In this document: positions 25,095 to 34,405 of the stretch, piece after piece | Position numbering within the stretch: position 1 is the first letter of the stretch | How the letters are laid out: each line of letters starts with the position of its first letter | Source of the DNA: Ferribacterium limneticum | GTDB taxonomy: Bacteria > Pseudomonadota > Gammaproteobacteria > Burkholderiales > Rhodocyclaceae | Length of the DNA: 64,000 nucleotides | Direction: 5' to 3' | Assembly (NCBI RefSeq): GCF_020510625.1 | Contig: NZ_CP075191.1 | Location: 100,001 to 164,000 of the forward strand | Notes under the pieces: generated by a model | What the model saw: the letters and a program-made list of their open reading frames with translations, nothing else | The model's database searches: none | What the model was told of the DNA's origin: nothing | Made by a program: the position numbers and the translations under genes

Positions 25095-26342
25095 ATGTCT
25101 GAAGAATTGGTTTCCCAGATCAGCAAGGCGCTTTCGCGTAGCGAAAACCAGATTTCATTTGCGATTACGCTGATGGAACACTTGGTGGTTCCGACCTTCG
25201 TGCTCGATGCCGATCAGAATGTGCTGATCTGGAACCGGGCCTGTGAGCGCCTGACCGATATACCGGCTGCAGAGGTGGTTGGCACCCGCAACCACTGGCG
25301 GGCTTTCTATGAAGAGCCCAGGCCGTGTCTGGCTGATCTGGTCGCTACTTCCAGCCTTGAGCAGATTTCCGATCTGTATACCGTGTCCGACGATCCGAGC
25401 GACCCGTCATTCGGCGTCCACGCCGAGAACTGGTGCTGGATGCCACGTCGTCGCCAGCATCTTTATCTGGCGATCGATGCGGGCCCGGTGTTTGACGAGT
25501 CCGGCAAGCTGATTGCCGTGGTCGAGACCCTGCGCGATACCACGGAAAGGCATATTGCCCAGACCAAGGTGCAGGAGCAGGCCAGCATCCTGAAGGCACA
25601 TTTCGATGAGCAGGAGCGCGAGACGGAACTGGCACGGCGCATTCTTGACCACCAGATTCGCAGCGACCTGATGCAACAGGCGGGAGTCAAGTATTCGGTC
25701 ATTCCGGCCAGTAATTTCTCGGGTGACATGGTGCTCGCCGCACGCTCGCCGTCTGGCCGTCTCTATGCCATCCTGGCCGATGCGACCGGGCATGGCCTTT
25801 CGGCTGCGGTCAGCGTCTTGCCGATGGTGCAGGAATTTTATCGTCTGGTCGAACTGTCATCGCCGCTGAGCACTGTGATCGAGTCGATCAATTTCCTGCT
25901 GGCCAATTCCTTGCCGCTCGGGCGTTTTGTCGCCGCCGCCTTTGTGACGCTGGATGAGGCGGCCAAAGAGGGGGAGATCTGGGTAGGCGGGGTGCCGGAT
26001 GTGCTGATGTTCGACAGCGCCGGCCGGCTGGAGCGACGCATCGCTTCGAGCAATCTACCCTTGGGTATTGTGAAGACCAGTGAGGGTGTTCAGGGTATTG
26101 AACACTTTAACTGGGTTGACGCTCGCCAGCTGCTGTTGATCTCGGATGGCATTGTCGAGGCCTGCAACGCCGATGACGTTGCCTTTGGCGATGAGCAACT
26201 GATACATGTCGTCGAGCACCGTGCCCCTGGCGTCGAGTTAACCGATGCGCTACAGCAGGCGTTGCAGCACCATTTGAAGGGCTGCAGCGCTCATGACGAC
26301 ATGTCGATGCTGGTCATCGACTGTCCGGCCAATAGCAATTAA
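25095..26342 (+). CDS. PAS-SpoIIE/PP2C-type serine phosphatase
   Basis: A 415-residue signalling protein. Residues about 28-160 form a PAS domain (VVPTFVLDADQNVLIWNRACERL), followed by a helical linker and a SpoIIE-type PP2C phosphatase (about 195-410) with the metal-binding blocks NFSGDM, LADATGHGLSAA, LLISDGIVEA and HDDMSMLV all intact. Such phosphatases dephosphorylate STAS anti-anti-sigma partners in partner switching. The start at 25095 is preceded by GGGGAGGG; the frame could extend 34 codons upstream. Partner candidates are the RsbW-like protein at 28948 and the PilZ-STAS-like protein at 47002. Confidence 0.9.
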   Translation: MSEELVSQISKALSRSENQISFAITLMEHLVVPTFVLDADQNVLIWNRACERLTDIPAAEVVGTRNHWRAFYEEPRPCLADLVATSSLEQISDLYTVSDDPSDPSFGVHAENWCWMPRRRQHLYLAIDAGPVFDESGKLIAVVETLRDTTERHIAQTKVQEQASILKAHFDEQERETELARRILDHQIRSDLMQQAGVKYSVIPASNFSGDMVLAARSPSGRLYAILADATGHGLSAAVSVLPMVQEFYRLVELSSPLSTVIESINFLLANSLPLGRFVAAAFVTLDEAAKEGEIWVGGVPDVLMFDSAGRLERRIASSNLPLGIVKTSEGVQGIEHFNWVDARQLLLISDGIVEACNADDVAFGDEQLIHVVEHRAPGVELTDALQQALQHHLKGCSAHDDMSMLVIDCPANSN

Positions 26343-26794
26343 TGGCGAAATAGCGGCAGCTTGGCGGAAAACTTCGGCCACTCCACGGCGTCGAGCATGT
26401 TCTTGACGATCAGGCCGAGTTCGGTATCGCCGGTGATTTCCAGTTCGCGGTTGAAGAACAGCGTATCCGGGTCTTCCTGGCGGGCCAGCAACTGCAGGTA
26501 GGCCGACAGATTGGCAGCAAAGGCCAGATCAGGTTCGCGCTCCGGGCGGAAAACCGGCCGGAACAGGCCGTTAAGGTAGGTGTAGCAAGCTTCTCCACCG
26601 GTATCGAGGACACGAACGCGGAACAGCTTGTCTTCCAGCAGGGCAAGTTCGCTTTCCGGCAGCAACTTCATTTTCAGTGCCGCATTCAAGCCGGCGACCA
26701 AGGCCAGGGCATGTGGCCATTGCGGCAGTTTCTGGCCGAGACTGGCGACGAAATCAGGCAGCTTGAATTTGGGAATGGTGAAATTGCCGTTCAT
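26339..26794 (-). CDS. ubiT: UbiT, SCP2 domain accessory factor
   Basis: A protein of about 151 residues with an SCP2 sterol/lipid-binding domain (about 30-140; LNGLFRPVFRPEREPDLAF). UbiT is the lipid-binding member of the UbiU-UbiV-UbiT trio needed for ubiquinone synthesis without oxygen. GGAG at 26803-26806 sits seven bases from the ATG at 26794; the ATG at 26800 is too close to it. The 3' end overlaps the convergent phosphatase gene by four bases. Confidence 0.92.
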   Translation of the reverse strand: MNGNFTIPKFKLPDFVASLGQKLPQWPHALALVAGLNAALKMKLLPESELALLEDKLFRVRVLDTGGEACYTYLNGLFRPVFRPEREPDLAFAANLSAYLQLLARQEDPDTLFFNRELEITGDTELGLIVKNMLDAVEWPKFSAKLPLFRH

Positions 26795-26810
26795 GTTCAT
26801 GCTCCGTGTG

Positions 26811-27713
26811 TCATGCACCCAACTGGGCAAGTGCTTGCGTATGGCGCTGGACGATACCGGCATCGCCAAACCAGTAGCCATCCACCAGGCCGCTGGTGCT
26901 CCATTCCCGACTGTCGACCGGCAGCGTCTCGCCCCGTCGGGCCGCATCGAAGGCAGCGATGATTTCGTTGATGTACTGCTTCTGCGGGCTGATGCGCACG
27001 ATGTCGATACCCATCTTGAGCATTTCCGGCATCTCGTGCAGCAGATTGTAGCTCTGTGCCGACATGGTCTGGATGCCGTTGATGGTCAGGAAGTCCTGTC
27101 CCTCGCGGGTTTTCAGGGTCAAACCTTCGGCGTGATCCAGGCACTTGAACTGGCAGTCATCCTTGTTCAGATCGTAATGGCGAGCGGTGAAGCAGCGGGC
27201 GGAAAAGGCGAGCGGAATCTTGCCGAAGGCGAAGACTTCAGTCTCGATGCCAGCTGGCCTGCTCGCGTGCAGGGCCTCGATCATGCTGCGTGAGCCTTCG
27301 AGTGGCGGCACCCAGCGCTTCAGGCCGAAGCGAGCGAAAGAAGCCAGCGTCGCCTCGTTGTAGATGTTCAGATGCGGGCCGGCCACGAAATCCTGGCCGT
27401 GCACGAGGTTGACGGCTCCAAGATCGTTGGCTTCGAGCATGCAGCCAGCTTCGTCGATCAGCCGGCGCAGGGCCTTGAGGTCGCTTTCCGATTCGAGCAG
27501 GGCCTGCGCCGAGACGACGACCTGTTTGCCGGCATCGGTCAGGTCGCGGGCCAGGCCGATCCAGTCGGTCGTGCGCAGTTGCTGGCGGCGCGAGCAGACC
27601 ACTTCGCCAACGTAGATGATGTCGATGGCCGGGTTCTGGGCCATTTCGGCGTAGAACTCCATGACCTCGGCTTTGGGCCAGAAATAGAGTAGGGGGCCAA
27701 GCGAAAGTTTCAT
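26811..27713 (-). CDS. ubiV: UbiV, oxygen-independent ubiquinone hydroxylation subunit
   Basis: A 300-residue U32 family protein. It starts [14 protein letters not shown], contains the conserved Cys in VVCSRRQ (about 39-44) and the cluster [11 protein letters not shown]...DDCQFKC, the set of cysteines expected to hold a 4Fe-4S cluster in UbiV. With UbiU it forms the complex that hydroxylates the ubiquinone ring from prephenate-derived oxygen under anaerobiosis. It lies between ubiU and ubiT on the same strand. Confidence 0.95.
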   Translation of the reverse strand: MKLSLGPLLYFWPKAEVMEFYAEMAQNPAIDIIYVGEVVCSRRQQLRTTDWIGLARDLTDAGKQVVVSAQALLESESDLKALRRLIDEAGCMLEANDLGAVNLVHGQDFVAGPHLNIYNEATLASFARFGLKRWVPPLEGSRSMIEALHASRPAGIETEVFAFGKIPLAFSARCFTARHYDLNKDDCQFKCLDHAEGLTLKTREGQDFLTINGIQTMSAQSYNLLHEMPEMLKMGIDIVRISPQKQYINEIIAAFDAARRGETLPVDSREWSTSGLVDGYWFGDAGIVQRHTQALAQLGA

Positions 27714-27726
27714 GTTGCGTTGTCCT

Positions 27727-28734
27727 TTAGCGCCATGGCCGGCTGTAGGCGCCGAGCGTTGCCTGGCTGCCTTCGGAAACCTTGGCCAGCTCGGCTTGCC
27801 AGGCCGGTTTCACATGGAAGCGTTCGCTGCCATCACGGAGCGAATCGAGCGCGGCGCGCAGTGTGCGAGTGACTTGCGTGACGTAGGCCGGGCTACGCTG
27901 GCGGCCTTCCACCTTGATGGCCTTGACGCCGATCTTGATGATTTCCGGCAGGATTTCCAGCACATTCAGGCTGGTTGGTTCTTCCAGGGCGTAATAGGTT
28001 TCGCCCTGTACTTCGAAACGCCCCTTGCACAGCGTCGGGTAACCCGCCGGTTCATCATCGCCGAAACGGTCGATCAGGACGCCGTTGAGGCGTGTTTCCA
28101 TGGTGCCCGGCTTCTTGTCCCATTTGACGTACTTGGCCGGCGAACAGGCCCCCACTGTATTGGGCGATTCGCCACAGGCGTAGGACGAGAGCCAGCAGCG
28201 TCCTTCGTTCATTACACACAGGCTGCCGAAGCCGAAGACCTCGATTTCGACCGAGGTGTTCTTGATCACATGTTCAACCTGGGCCAGCGTCAACACACGC
28301 GGCAAGACGGCGCGGCGAACGCCGAATTCACGCTGGCAGAAATTGATCGCCTCGTAGCTGGTCGCCGAGCCCTGGACCGAGAGGTGCAGACGCTGCTGTG
28401 GATGCTTGTTGCGGGCGTAATCAAGCAGGCCGATGTCGGCCAGGATGATCGCATCCACCCCCTGATCGACGGCACCGTCGACGGCCTTGTGCCAGTCGGC
28501 AACCCGGCCGGCCTGCGGGAAAGTGTTGATCGCCATCAGCACTTCGCGACCCTTGGCGTGAGCGTAGCGTATGCCTTCGGCCATGGTCTTGGCGTCGAAG
28601 TTCAGGCCGGCGAAATTGCGGGCGTTGGTATCGTTTTTGTAGCCGAGATAGACGGTATCGGCACCGTTGTCGACGGCGGCCTTGAGTGCCGGCAGGCTGC
28701 CGGCCGGACAGACGAGATCGGGCAAGGAGCTCAT
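27727..28734 (-). CDS. ubiU: UbiU, oxygen-independent ubiquinone hydroxylation subunit
   Basis: A 335-residue U32 protein with start [21 protein letters not shown] and the cysteine set [13 protein letters not shown]...ACSPA that binds a 4Fe-4S cluster. The longer frame (to 28803) would run into the FNR-like box; the start at 28734 has AGGA upstream. It heads the ubiU-ubiV-ubiT transcript and is probably induced when oxygen is low through the box at 28790-28803. Confidence 0.95.
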   Translation of the reverse strand: MSSLPDLVCPAGSLPALKAAVDNGADTVYLGYKNDTNARNFAGLNFDAKTMAEGIRYAHAKGREVLMAINTFPQAGRVADWHKAVDGAVDQGVDAIILADIGLLDYARNKHPQQRLHLSVQGSATSYEAINFCQREFGVRRAVLPRVLTLAQVEHVIKNTSVEIEVFGFGSLCVMNEGRCWLSSYACGESPNTVGACSPAKYVKWDKKPGTMETRLNGVLIDRFGDDEPAGYPTLCKGRFEVQGETYYALEEPTSLNVLEILPEIIKIGVKAIKVEGRQRSPAYVTQVTRTLRAALDSLRDGSERFHVKPAWQAELAKVSEGSQATLGAYSRPWR

Positions 28735-28789
28735 GGGAGGCGTCCTGAATATCAAGCGCCGGAGTATAGCCAGCGCTGCAGAAACGCCA

Positions 28790-28803
28790 TTGATCCTGGT
28801 CAA
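28790..28803 (-). promoter_or_regulatory. FNR/Anr-like box upstream of ubiUVT
   Basis: TTGATCCTGGTCAA matches the FNR/Anr consensus TTGAT-N4-ATCAA in 9 of 10 positions. It lies 55 bases before the ubiU start, a suitable place for activation. The genes encode oxygen-independent ubiquinone synthesis, so this regulator fits. Confidence 0.75.
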
Positions 28804-28947
28804 AGGCGTGGCTTGTGCGAGGCAAGATTGGCCTTCGTTACGGTATGATTGTGGTCAATAATCGGCCAGGGGAGGGGCATGTTTTCCCGCTCTTTCGTCC
28901 AAAGCACCCCGCCAGTCATGTGTCAGGCCATTGAGAAAGGCTGAGTA

Positions 28948-29838
28948 ATGAATAAGGAACGCGTCCTCGTTGTTGATGATGAACAATTGAACCTGTTCAT
29001 CATCGAGGAGTTTCTCGAGCAGGAAGATATCGAGCTGGAGATGCACAGCAATCCGCTTGAGGCTTGGGATAGCCTGATTGCACCGGACAGTGATTTTTCA
29101 CTGGTGGTTCTCGATCGAATGATGCCTGAGCTGGACGGGATGGAGTTGCTCCGCCGCATGAAGCGGGAGGCGCGCTTTGTCGATATTCCGGTCATCATGC
29201 AGACGGCGGCTTCTTCTCCCGATCAGGTTCGGGAGGGTCTGGAAGCGGGAGCTTACTACTACCTGACCAAGCCTTACGAACCGGAAGCGCTGATTTCCAT
29301 CGTGCGGGCTGCGATGGAAGATCGGCGGGCACGCAAACAGTTGCGCAGCCGTGCGGCTCGTCTGGAAGAGGCGCAAAAGCTGATCCGGAGCGTCGAGTAC
29401 CGTTTTGTGACGCTGGAGGATGTCACCAGTCTGGTTCCTGTCTTGGCCGGCATGTGCCCGGTGCCGGATGTCGCTGCGCCCGGTTTGTCAGATCTGATGG
29501 TCAATGCGGTCGAGCACGGTAATCTGGGCGTGACTTATCAGGAAAAGTCGCTGCTCAAGTGGGAGGGCGACTGGGAGGCAGAAATCAGGCGTCGCCTTGC
29601 GCTGCCGCAATTCACCGATCGATTTGCCACGGTCAGAGTCGAGCGTGATGCCGATGGTGTCGTCTTCACCATTACTGATCAGGGCGATGGTTTCGAGTGG
29701 AACAAGTTCCTGAGTTTCGATCCGGACCGCGCGTTTGATCCGAATGGCCGAGGCATCGCGATGGCGAAGATGATGAGTTTCTCGGCGCTCGACTATCAGG
29801 GGCGAGGCAACGTCGTCGTTGCCAGGGTCAATCTCTGA
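28948..29838 (+). CDS. Response regulator with RsbW-like ATPase/anti-sigma domain
   Basis: A 296-residue protein. The receiver domain (about 5-120) has the acidic pair Asp10/Asp11, phospho-acceptor Asp56 in LDRMMP and Lys109 (approximate) in LTKPYEP. A short helical linker is followed by a HATPase_c domain of the anti-sigma/RsbW kind (about 165-295) with the N-box LMVNAVEHGNLG and ITDQGDGFEW, RGIAMAKMM. No His-phosphotransfer box is visible. This looks like a response regulator that controls an anti-sigma kinase, with the SpoIIE phosphatase at 25095 as likely partner. Confidence 0.88.
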   Translation: MNKERVLVVDDEQLNLFIIEEFLEQEDIELEMHSNPLEAWDSLIAPDSDFSLVVLDRMMPELDGMELLRRMKREARFVDIPVIMQTAASSPDQVREGLEAGAYYYLTKPYEPEALISIVRAAMEDRRARKQLRSRAARLEEAQKLIRSVEYRFVTLEDVTSLVPVLAGMCPVPDVAAPGLSDLMVNAVEHGNLGVTYQEKSLLKWEGDWEAEIRRRLALPQFTDRFATVRVERDADGVVFTITDQGDGFEWNKFLSFDPDRAFDPNGRGIAMAKMMSFSALDYQGRGNVVVARVNL

Positions 29839-29847
29839 CCTCGCTGC

Positions 29848-30849
29848 CTAGCGGGTGATGATCGTCGGACGGTAGCCCAGCGCAGCGCGGATTTTCTCGG
29901 CGACCCGGTCGGCATCGCCGCGATTCGCATAGGGGCCGAGATGCAGGCGGTGAATGCCGCCACTTGGATTGACCCGCATCGTTTCGCTCAGCCAGTCGAG
30001 CTCGCGCAGCAGGTGATTCTTCAGGTTTTCGGCATTTTCGGCATTCGAAAAGGCGCCCAGCTGCAGGTAAATTCCCTTCTGAATGCTTTCGTCGCCACTC
30101 ATGCCGGCCATCGCCGCGGTTTGCACCGGTCGCTCTTCAAGCGCCATGCGCTTGGCCAGTTGTTCGATATCGTCCCCGTTCGCGGGGCCGGCGACGCGGG
30201 GTGGCGGCGTGGTCTGGGCGTAGGCGGTGCCGGCGAGTTCGCCTGGAATGATTGCCTCGACCTCGACCTGGCCGCTACCACCATTGATCAAGCCAAGCTT
30301 GTAGGCAGCGGTGTAGGAAAGATCGATCACACGGTCGGCATGGAAAGGGCCGCGATCGGTGATGCGGACGATCACCGACTTGCCGCTCTGCACGCTGGTG
30401 ACGCGAGCGTAGGAGGGCAGGGCCAGCGTGGTGTGGGCGGCGGTCATGGCGAACATGTCGTAAGGCTCGCCGATCGAGGTTTTCTGGCCATGGAACTTCT
30501 TGCCGTACCAGCTGGCGATGCCACGTGCCCTGTAGGCCTTGACCGCGGTATTCGGCACATATTCCTTGCCCAGCACGGCGTAGGGCTTGGTGGCGGGTTT
30601 GTGCAGCGGCTCCCACTTCGGTTCGGCATCGGGAATGTCATCGAGGCCATCCGGGATGTCGTCGGCCGGGCCGTCATCCTTGTAGAAACCACCGCCTCGC
30701 TTGAGGACGGCTGTTGGTTTCCTGGTCGGCGTCGGTGTTTTTGAAACTGGCCCTTTTTGCCCCTCAACCGTTGTCTCGCGTACCGGACCGGGGCCACCGC
30801 AGGCGGCAAGCAGCAAGGCCAGACTCAGGGGGGCGATCAGGCGAATCAT
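29848..30849 (-). CDS. rlpA: Septal ring lytic transglycosylase RlpA
   Basis: A 333-residue outer-membrane lipoprotein. The signal ends in the lipobox LLAAC with Cys17. The double-psi beta-barrel domain (about 100-200) has GIASWYGKKFHG and the catalytic-type ITDRGPFHADRVIDLS; a C-terminal SPOR domain (about 255-330) binds denuded peptidoglycan. RlpA cleaves glycan strands lacking stem peptides at the division site. The frame can be extended upstream, but the start at 30849 overlaps the RodA stop by four bases and gives the lipoprotein signal. Confidence 0.95.
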   Translation of the reverse strand: MIRLIAPLSLALLLAACGGPGPVRETTVEGQKGPVSKTPTPTRKPTAVLKRGGGFYKDDGPADDIPDGLDDIPDAEPKWEPLHKPATKPYAVLGKEYVPNTAVKAYRARGIASWYGKKFHGQKTSIGEPYDMFAMTAAHTTLALPSYARVTSVQSGKSVIVRITDRGPFHADRVIDLSYTAAYKLGLINGGSGQVEVEAIIPGELAGTAYAQTTPPPRVAGPANGDDIEQLAKRMALEERPVQTAAMAGMSGDESIQKGIYLQLGAFSNAENAENLKNHLLRELDWLSETMRVNPSGGIHRLHLGPYANRGDADRVAEKIRAALGYRPTIITR

Positions 30850-31958
30850 TTCTTGACCAGCATCCGGTGGGTATGGATCGACATCAGCATGCCGATGCCG
30901 AGAAATAGCGTGACCAGCGCTGTGCCGCCATAGCTCATGAAGGGCAGCGGGACGCCGACGACGGGCAGAATGCCGCTGACCATGCCCATGTTGATGAAGG
31001 CGTAGGTGAAAAAGCCAAGGGTAATCGCCCCGGCGAGGAGACGGGAAAACAGCGTTGGGGCGGCCGAGGCAATCATCAGGCCGCGCCCGATCAGCAAGGT
31101 GTACAGAAAGACGAGCAGTGCATTGCCGAGCAAACCCCATTCTTCGGAATAGACGGCGAAGATGAAGTCGGTATGCTTTTCCGGGATGAATTCGAGGTGA
31201 GTCTGCGTTCCGTTCAGGTAGCCCTTGCCAAAGGCGCCACCGGAGCCGATGGCGATGATTGACTGGATGATGTGGTAACCCGAGCCGAGCGGATCAGTAG
31301 TCGGGTCGATCAGCGTGAGGATGCGCTTTTGCTGGTAGTCGTGCAGCATGTTCCACAGGAACGGGGCGGCCGAGGCTCCCGCGGCGACCAGTCCGATGAT
31401 CACCTTCCACGGCAGGCCGGCGAAAAAGATGACATAAAAGCCGACGGCGCCGACCAGTAGTGCCGTACCCAGGTCGGGCTGCTTGGCGATCAGCGCGAAC
31501 GGGATGATCAATAGAGCGCAGGCAATCAGGTAATGCTTCATCTTCAGCACGGCTTCGTATTTCTGGAAATACCAGGCGAGCATCAGCGGCATGGCAATCT
31601 TCATGATTTCGGAAGGTTGAATCCGCGTGAAACCGAGCGAAAGCCAGCGCTTCGCCCCATTGACCTTGATCCCGAACAGAAAGACGCAGACCAGCAGGAT
31701 CAAAGCGATGACATAGAGCGGAATGGCAAAGTTCATCAGTTTCTGTGGCGGCAGGCGCGACACGAACCACATGACGATCATGGCAATGCCCATATTGCCT
31801 GCCTGGGAGAGCATCCGGTGGTTGCTGTCCCAGGTTGCGGAATTGACCGTGGCCAGGCCGACACCCATGATCGCCAGCGTGATGAAAAACAGCGGAAAGT
31901 CGATATGGGCAATCAACTGCTGCCAACTGCGGCGGAGGGTGCCAACGATATCGATCAT
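30846..31958 (-). CDS. rodA: Peptidoglycan glycosyltransferase RodA
   Basis: A 370-residue SEDS-family protein with about ten membrane segments. The motif QPDLGTALLVGAVG and the late PFMSYGGTALVTLFLGIGML are diagnostic. RodA polymerises lipid II during cell elongation with PBP2. It is coupled to mrdA (ATGA overlap at 31955) and to rlpA. Confidence 0.97.
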   Translation of the reverse strand: MIDIVGTLRRSWQQLIAHIDFPLFFITLAIMGVGLATVNSATWDSNHRMLSQAGNMGIAMIVMWFVSRLPPQKLMNFAIPLYVIALILLVCVFLFGIKVNGAKRWLSLGFTRIQPSEIMKIAMPLMLAWYFQKYEAVLKMKHYLIACALLIIPFALIAKQPDLGTALLVGAVGFYVIFFAGLPWKVIIGLVAAGASAAPFLWNMLHDYQQKRILTLIDPTTDPLGSGYHIIQSIIAIGSGGAFGKGYLNGTQTHLEFIPEKHTDFIFAVYSEEWGLLGNALLVFLYTLLIGRGLMIASAAPTLFSRLLAGAITLGFFTYAFINMGMVSGILPVVGVPLPFMSYGGTALVTLFLGIGMLMSIHTHRMLVKK

Positions 31959-33865
31959 TCTTCGGGGTCCTCCTCGACGGCGGCCGGGTCTTCCTTCGCC
32001 GCGCCGCCCGGTAGCTTGCCGAGCAGGTAGTAGTCGATGACCATGCGGGCGATCGGTGCGGCTGACTGGGCGCCGAAGCCACCGTTTTCGACCAGCACGG
32101 CGAGGGCGATTTTCGGTTTGTCGGCCGGGGCGTAGGCGATGAACAGGGCGTGGTCGCGCAGTTCTTTCTTGACGGAGCCTTCCTTGTACTGGGCCCCCTT
32201 CAGCGAGTAAACCTGGGCCGTACCAGTCTTGCCGGCGGCTTCGTAGGGGGCGCCGGCGAAGGCGCGGGTGCCGGTACCTTCCTTGTTTACACCGACCATC
32301 GCCCGTCGGATGACATCGACGTTCTGCTGCTTGAGGTTCAGATCACGAATCGGCTTCGGTTCGACCTGGCGTTTTTCGCCCGTCTTGGTGTCTATGATGT
32401 AATGCACCAGATGTGGCCGGAACATCACCCCATTGTTGGCCAGGGTGGCCGTTGCCTGGGCCAGCTGGATCGGCGTGTAGGCGTTGTAGCCCTGACCGAT
32501 ACCGATCGAGATCGTTTCACCGGCATACCATTTCTGCTGTTCCGGTTTCTTGAAGCGCTGTTTTTTCCACTCCTGTGAAGGCAGCACCCCCTTCGATTCG
32601 CCGGAATCATCCTTGCCGAGATCGATCCCGGTGCGCTGGCCGAGGCCCAGGGAGCCCATGAACTTGGCGATGTTGTCGATCCCCATGTCGTTGGCCAGCA
32701 TGTAGTAATAGGTGTCGCAGGAGTGCACGATCGACTTGTACATGTCCACGCTACCGTGGCCGCCCTTCTTGTCGTCACGGAACTGGTGGTTGCCAAAGTT
32801 GAAATAACCGGGGTCGCTGATCGCCTGATTCGGCGTGCGCTTACCCATCTCCAGTGCGGCCAGTGCCATGAAGGGCTTGAAGGTTGAGCCCGGCGGATAG
32901 GCACCGTTGATGGCGCGATTGACCATCGGCTTGCTCGGATGCTCGTTCAGTTCCTTCCAGTTGTCTGGCGTGATGCCATCGACGAACAGGTTGGGGTCGT
33001 AAGTCGGGGTGGAGACCAGGGCGAGGATGCCGCCGGTGGAAGGATCGATGGCGACCAGCGAACCTTTGCGGTCGCCGAAGGCCTGTTCGGTGATTTCCTG
33101 CAGCTTGGCATCCAGCGTCAGCGCCAGGTTGTTGCCGGAAACCGGCGGAATCCGCTTCAGGCTGCGTAAGGCCCGGCCGCCGGCATCGATCTCGACTTCC
33201 TCGTAGCCGGTTTCGCCGTGCAGCTCGAATTCGTAATGCTGCTCAAGGCCCGTTTTGCCGACGTGATCGGTACCCTTGTAATTGGCCTGCCGTTCAGATT
33301 CCTCGATCCATTTCAGGTCGCGTTCGGTGATTCGCCCGATATAACCAATGGCGTGCGAGGCGATGCTGGCCAGCGGATATTGCCGGAACAGACGGGCCTT
33401 GACCTCGATGCCGGGGAAACGATAGCGATGCGAGGCAAACTTGGCGACTTCACCATCGGTCAGGCGGGTACGAATGGGGATCGATTCGAAGTTCTTGGCT
33501 TCGTCGAGCAGGCGCTTGAAGCGCTTGCGGTCCTTCGGCTGAATGTCGATGACTTCGGAGAGTGCATCAATGGTTGCCTCGAGATCGCCAGCCTGCGACG
33601 GGGTAATTTCCAGTGTGAAGGCCGAGTAGTTGTGGGCCAGCACGACCCCGTTGCGGTCGGTGATGACGCCACGGTTGGGGACGATGGGAATCAGTGCGAT
33701 ACGGTTATCTTCGGCGCGGGTCCGGTAAAAATCGTGCTGGATGACCTGCAGCCAGACGAAGCGGCCGATCAACAGGCCAAAGGCGAGCAGGACGGCAACC
33801 GCCGCAAAGCCGATGCGAAACCGAAAACGGTCGAGATCGGCTTCCGGATTGTTGAAGTCACCCAC
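31955..33865 (-). CDS. mrdA: Penicillin-binding protein 2
   Basis: A 636-residue class B transpeptidase. It has an N-terminal membrane anchor (about 15-38), the non-penicillin-binding module with DRNGVVLAHN, and the transpeptidase domain with active-site GSTFKPF (SxxK), SCD (SxN) and KTGTAQ. It cross-links side-wall peptidoglycan with RodA and MreBCD. The start is GTG at 33865. The last 30 residues are acidic and proline-rich. Confidence 0.96.
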   Translation of the reverse strand: MGDFNNPEADLDRFRFRIGFAAVAVLLAFGLLIGRFVWLQVIQHDFYRTRAEDNRIALIPIVPNRGVITDRNGVVLAHNYSAFTLEITPSQAGDLEATIDALSEVIDIQPKDRKRFKRLLDEAKNFESIPIRTRLTDGEVAKFASHRYRFPGIEVKARLFRQYPLASIASHAIGYIGRITERDLKWIEESERQANYKGTDHVGKTGLEQHYEFELHGETGYEEVEIDAGGRALRSLKRIPPVSGNNLALTLDAKLQEITEQAFGDRKGSLVAIDPSTGGILALVSTPTYDPNLFVDGITPDNWKELNEHPSKPMVNRAINGAYPPGSTFKPFMALAALEMGKRTPNQAISDPGYFNFGNHQFRDDKKGGHGSVDMYKSIVHSCDTYYYMLANDMGIDNIAKFMGSLGLGQRTGIDLGKDDSGESKGVLPSQEWKKQRFKKPEQQKWYAGETISIGIGQGYNAYTPIQLAQATATLANNGVMFRPHLVHYIIDTKTGEKRQVEPKPIRDLNLKQQNVDVIRRAMVGVNKEGTGTRAFAGAPYEAAGKTGTAQVYSLKGAQYKEGSVKKELRDHALFIAYAPADKPKIALAVLVENGGFGAQSAAPIARMVIDYYLLGKLPGGAAKEDPAAVEEDPEE

Positions 33866-33883
33866 GTGCGCCCTGCCTCGGCC

Positions 33884-34405
33884 TTAAATAGGGCGGTTGG
33901 GGTCCTGCTCGACCGGCCGGTATTGCGGCAGGAGCAGGATGAAGGTGGCGGGAATCCAGAGCAGCGTAGCGATCATCGGGCCAACGAAATAGCCCCAGCC
34001 GGGAAACTCGGCGCCAACGGCCAGGCGCATCAAGGCTTGCAATACCTGCGTCGCCAACAGCAGCGGCATGATCTGCAGGGCCTGTTGCAGTAGCGGGAAC
34101 CACAGGATGCGGCGCGACAGCGAGGCGGCGGTATAGGCGAGAGCGACGTAGGCAAAGCAATGCTGACCGAGCACCGCGCCGTCGGCAACGTCCATCAGCA
34201 ATCCCAGCATGAAGCCCCAGCCCATGCCGACCTTGCGGAATTCGCGGACACTCCAGAAGCACAGCACCAGTGCGACCCAGTCCGGCATGCCGGGCCAGTG
34301 TGCCGTCGGCAGGAAGTTGAGGAGCGCGGCGGCAATCAGGCTGAAAAAAATGAACCAGGGCCGGACTGGCAGCAGAATGCGTGAGGAGGAAAAGGTAGGT
34401 TGCAT
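33884..34405 (-). CDS. mreD: Rod shape-determining protein MreD
   Basis: A 173-residue protein with five hydrophobic segments, normal for MreD, located directly after mreC with a TGATG junction and 19 bases before mrdA. It has conserved charged ends and the family segment LLMDVADGAVLGQHCFAYV (split here over residues 70-90). It connects MreC to the elongation machinery in the inner membrane. Confidence 0.94.
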   Translation of the reverse strand: MQPTFSSSRILLPVRPWFIFFSLIAAALLNFLPTAHWPGMPDWVALVLCFWSVREFRKVGMGWGFMLGLLMDVADGAVLGQHCFAYVALAYTAASLSRRILWFPLLQQALQIMPLLLATQVLQALMRLAVGAEFPGWGYFVGPMIATLLWIPATFILLLPQYRPVEQDPNRPI

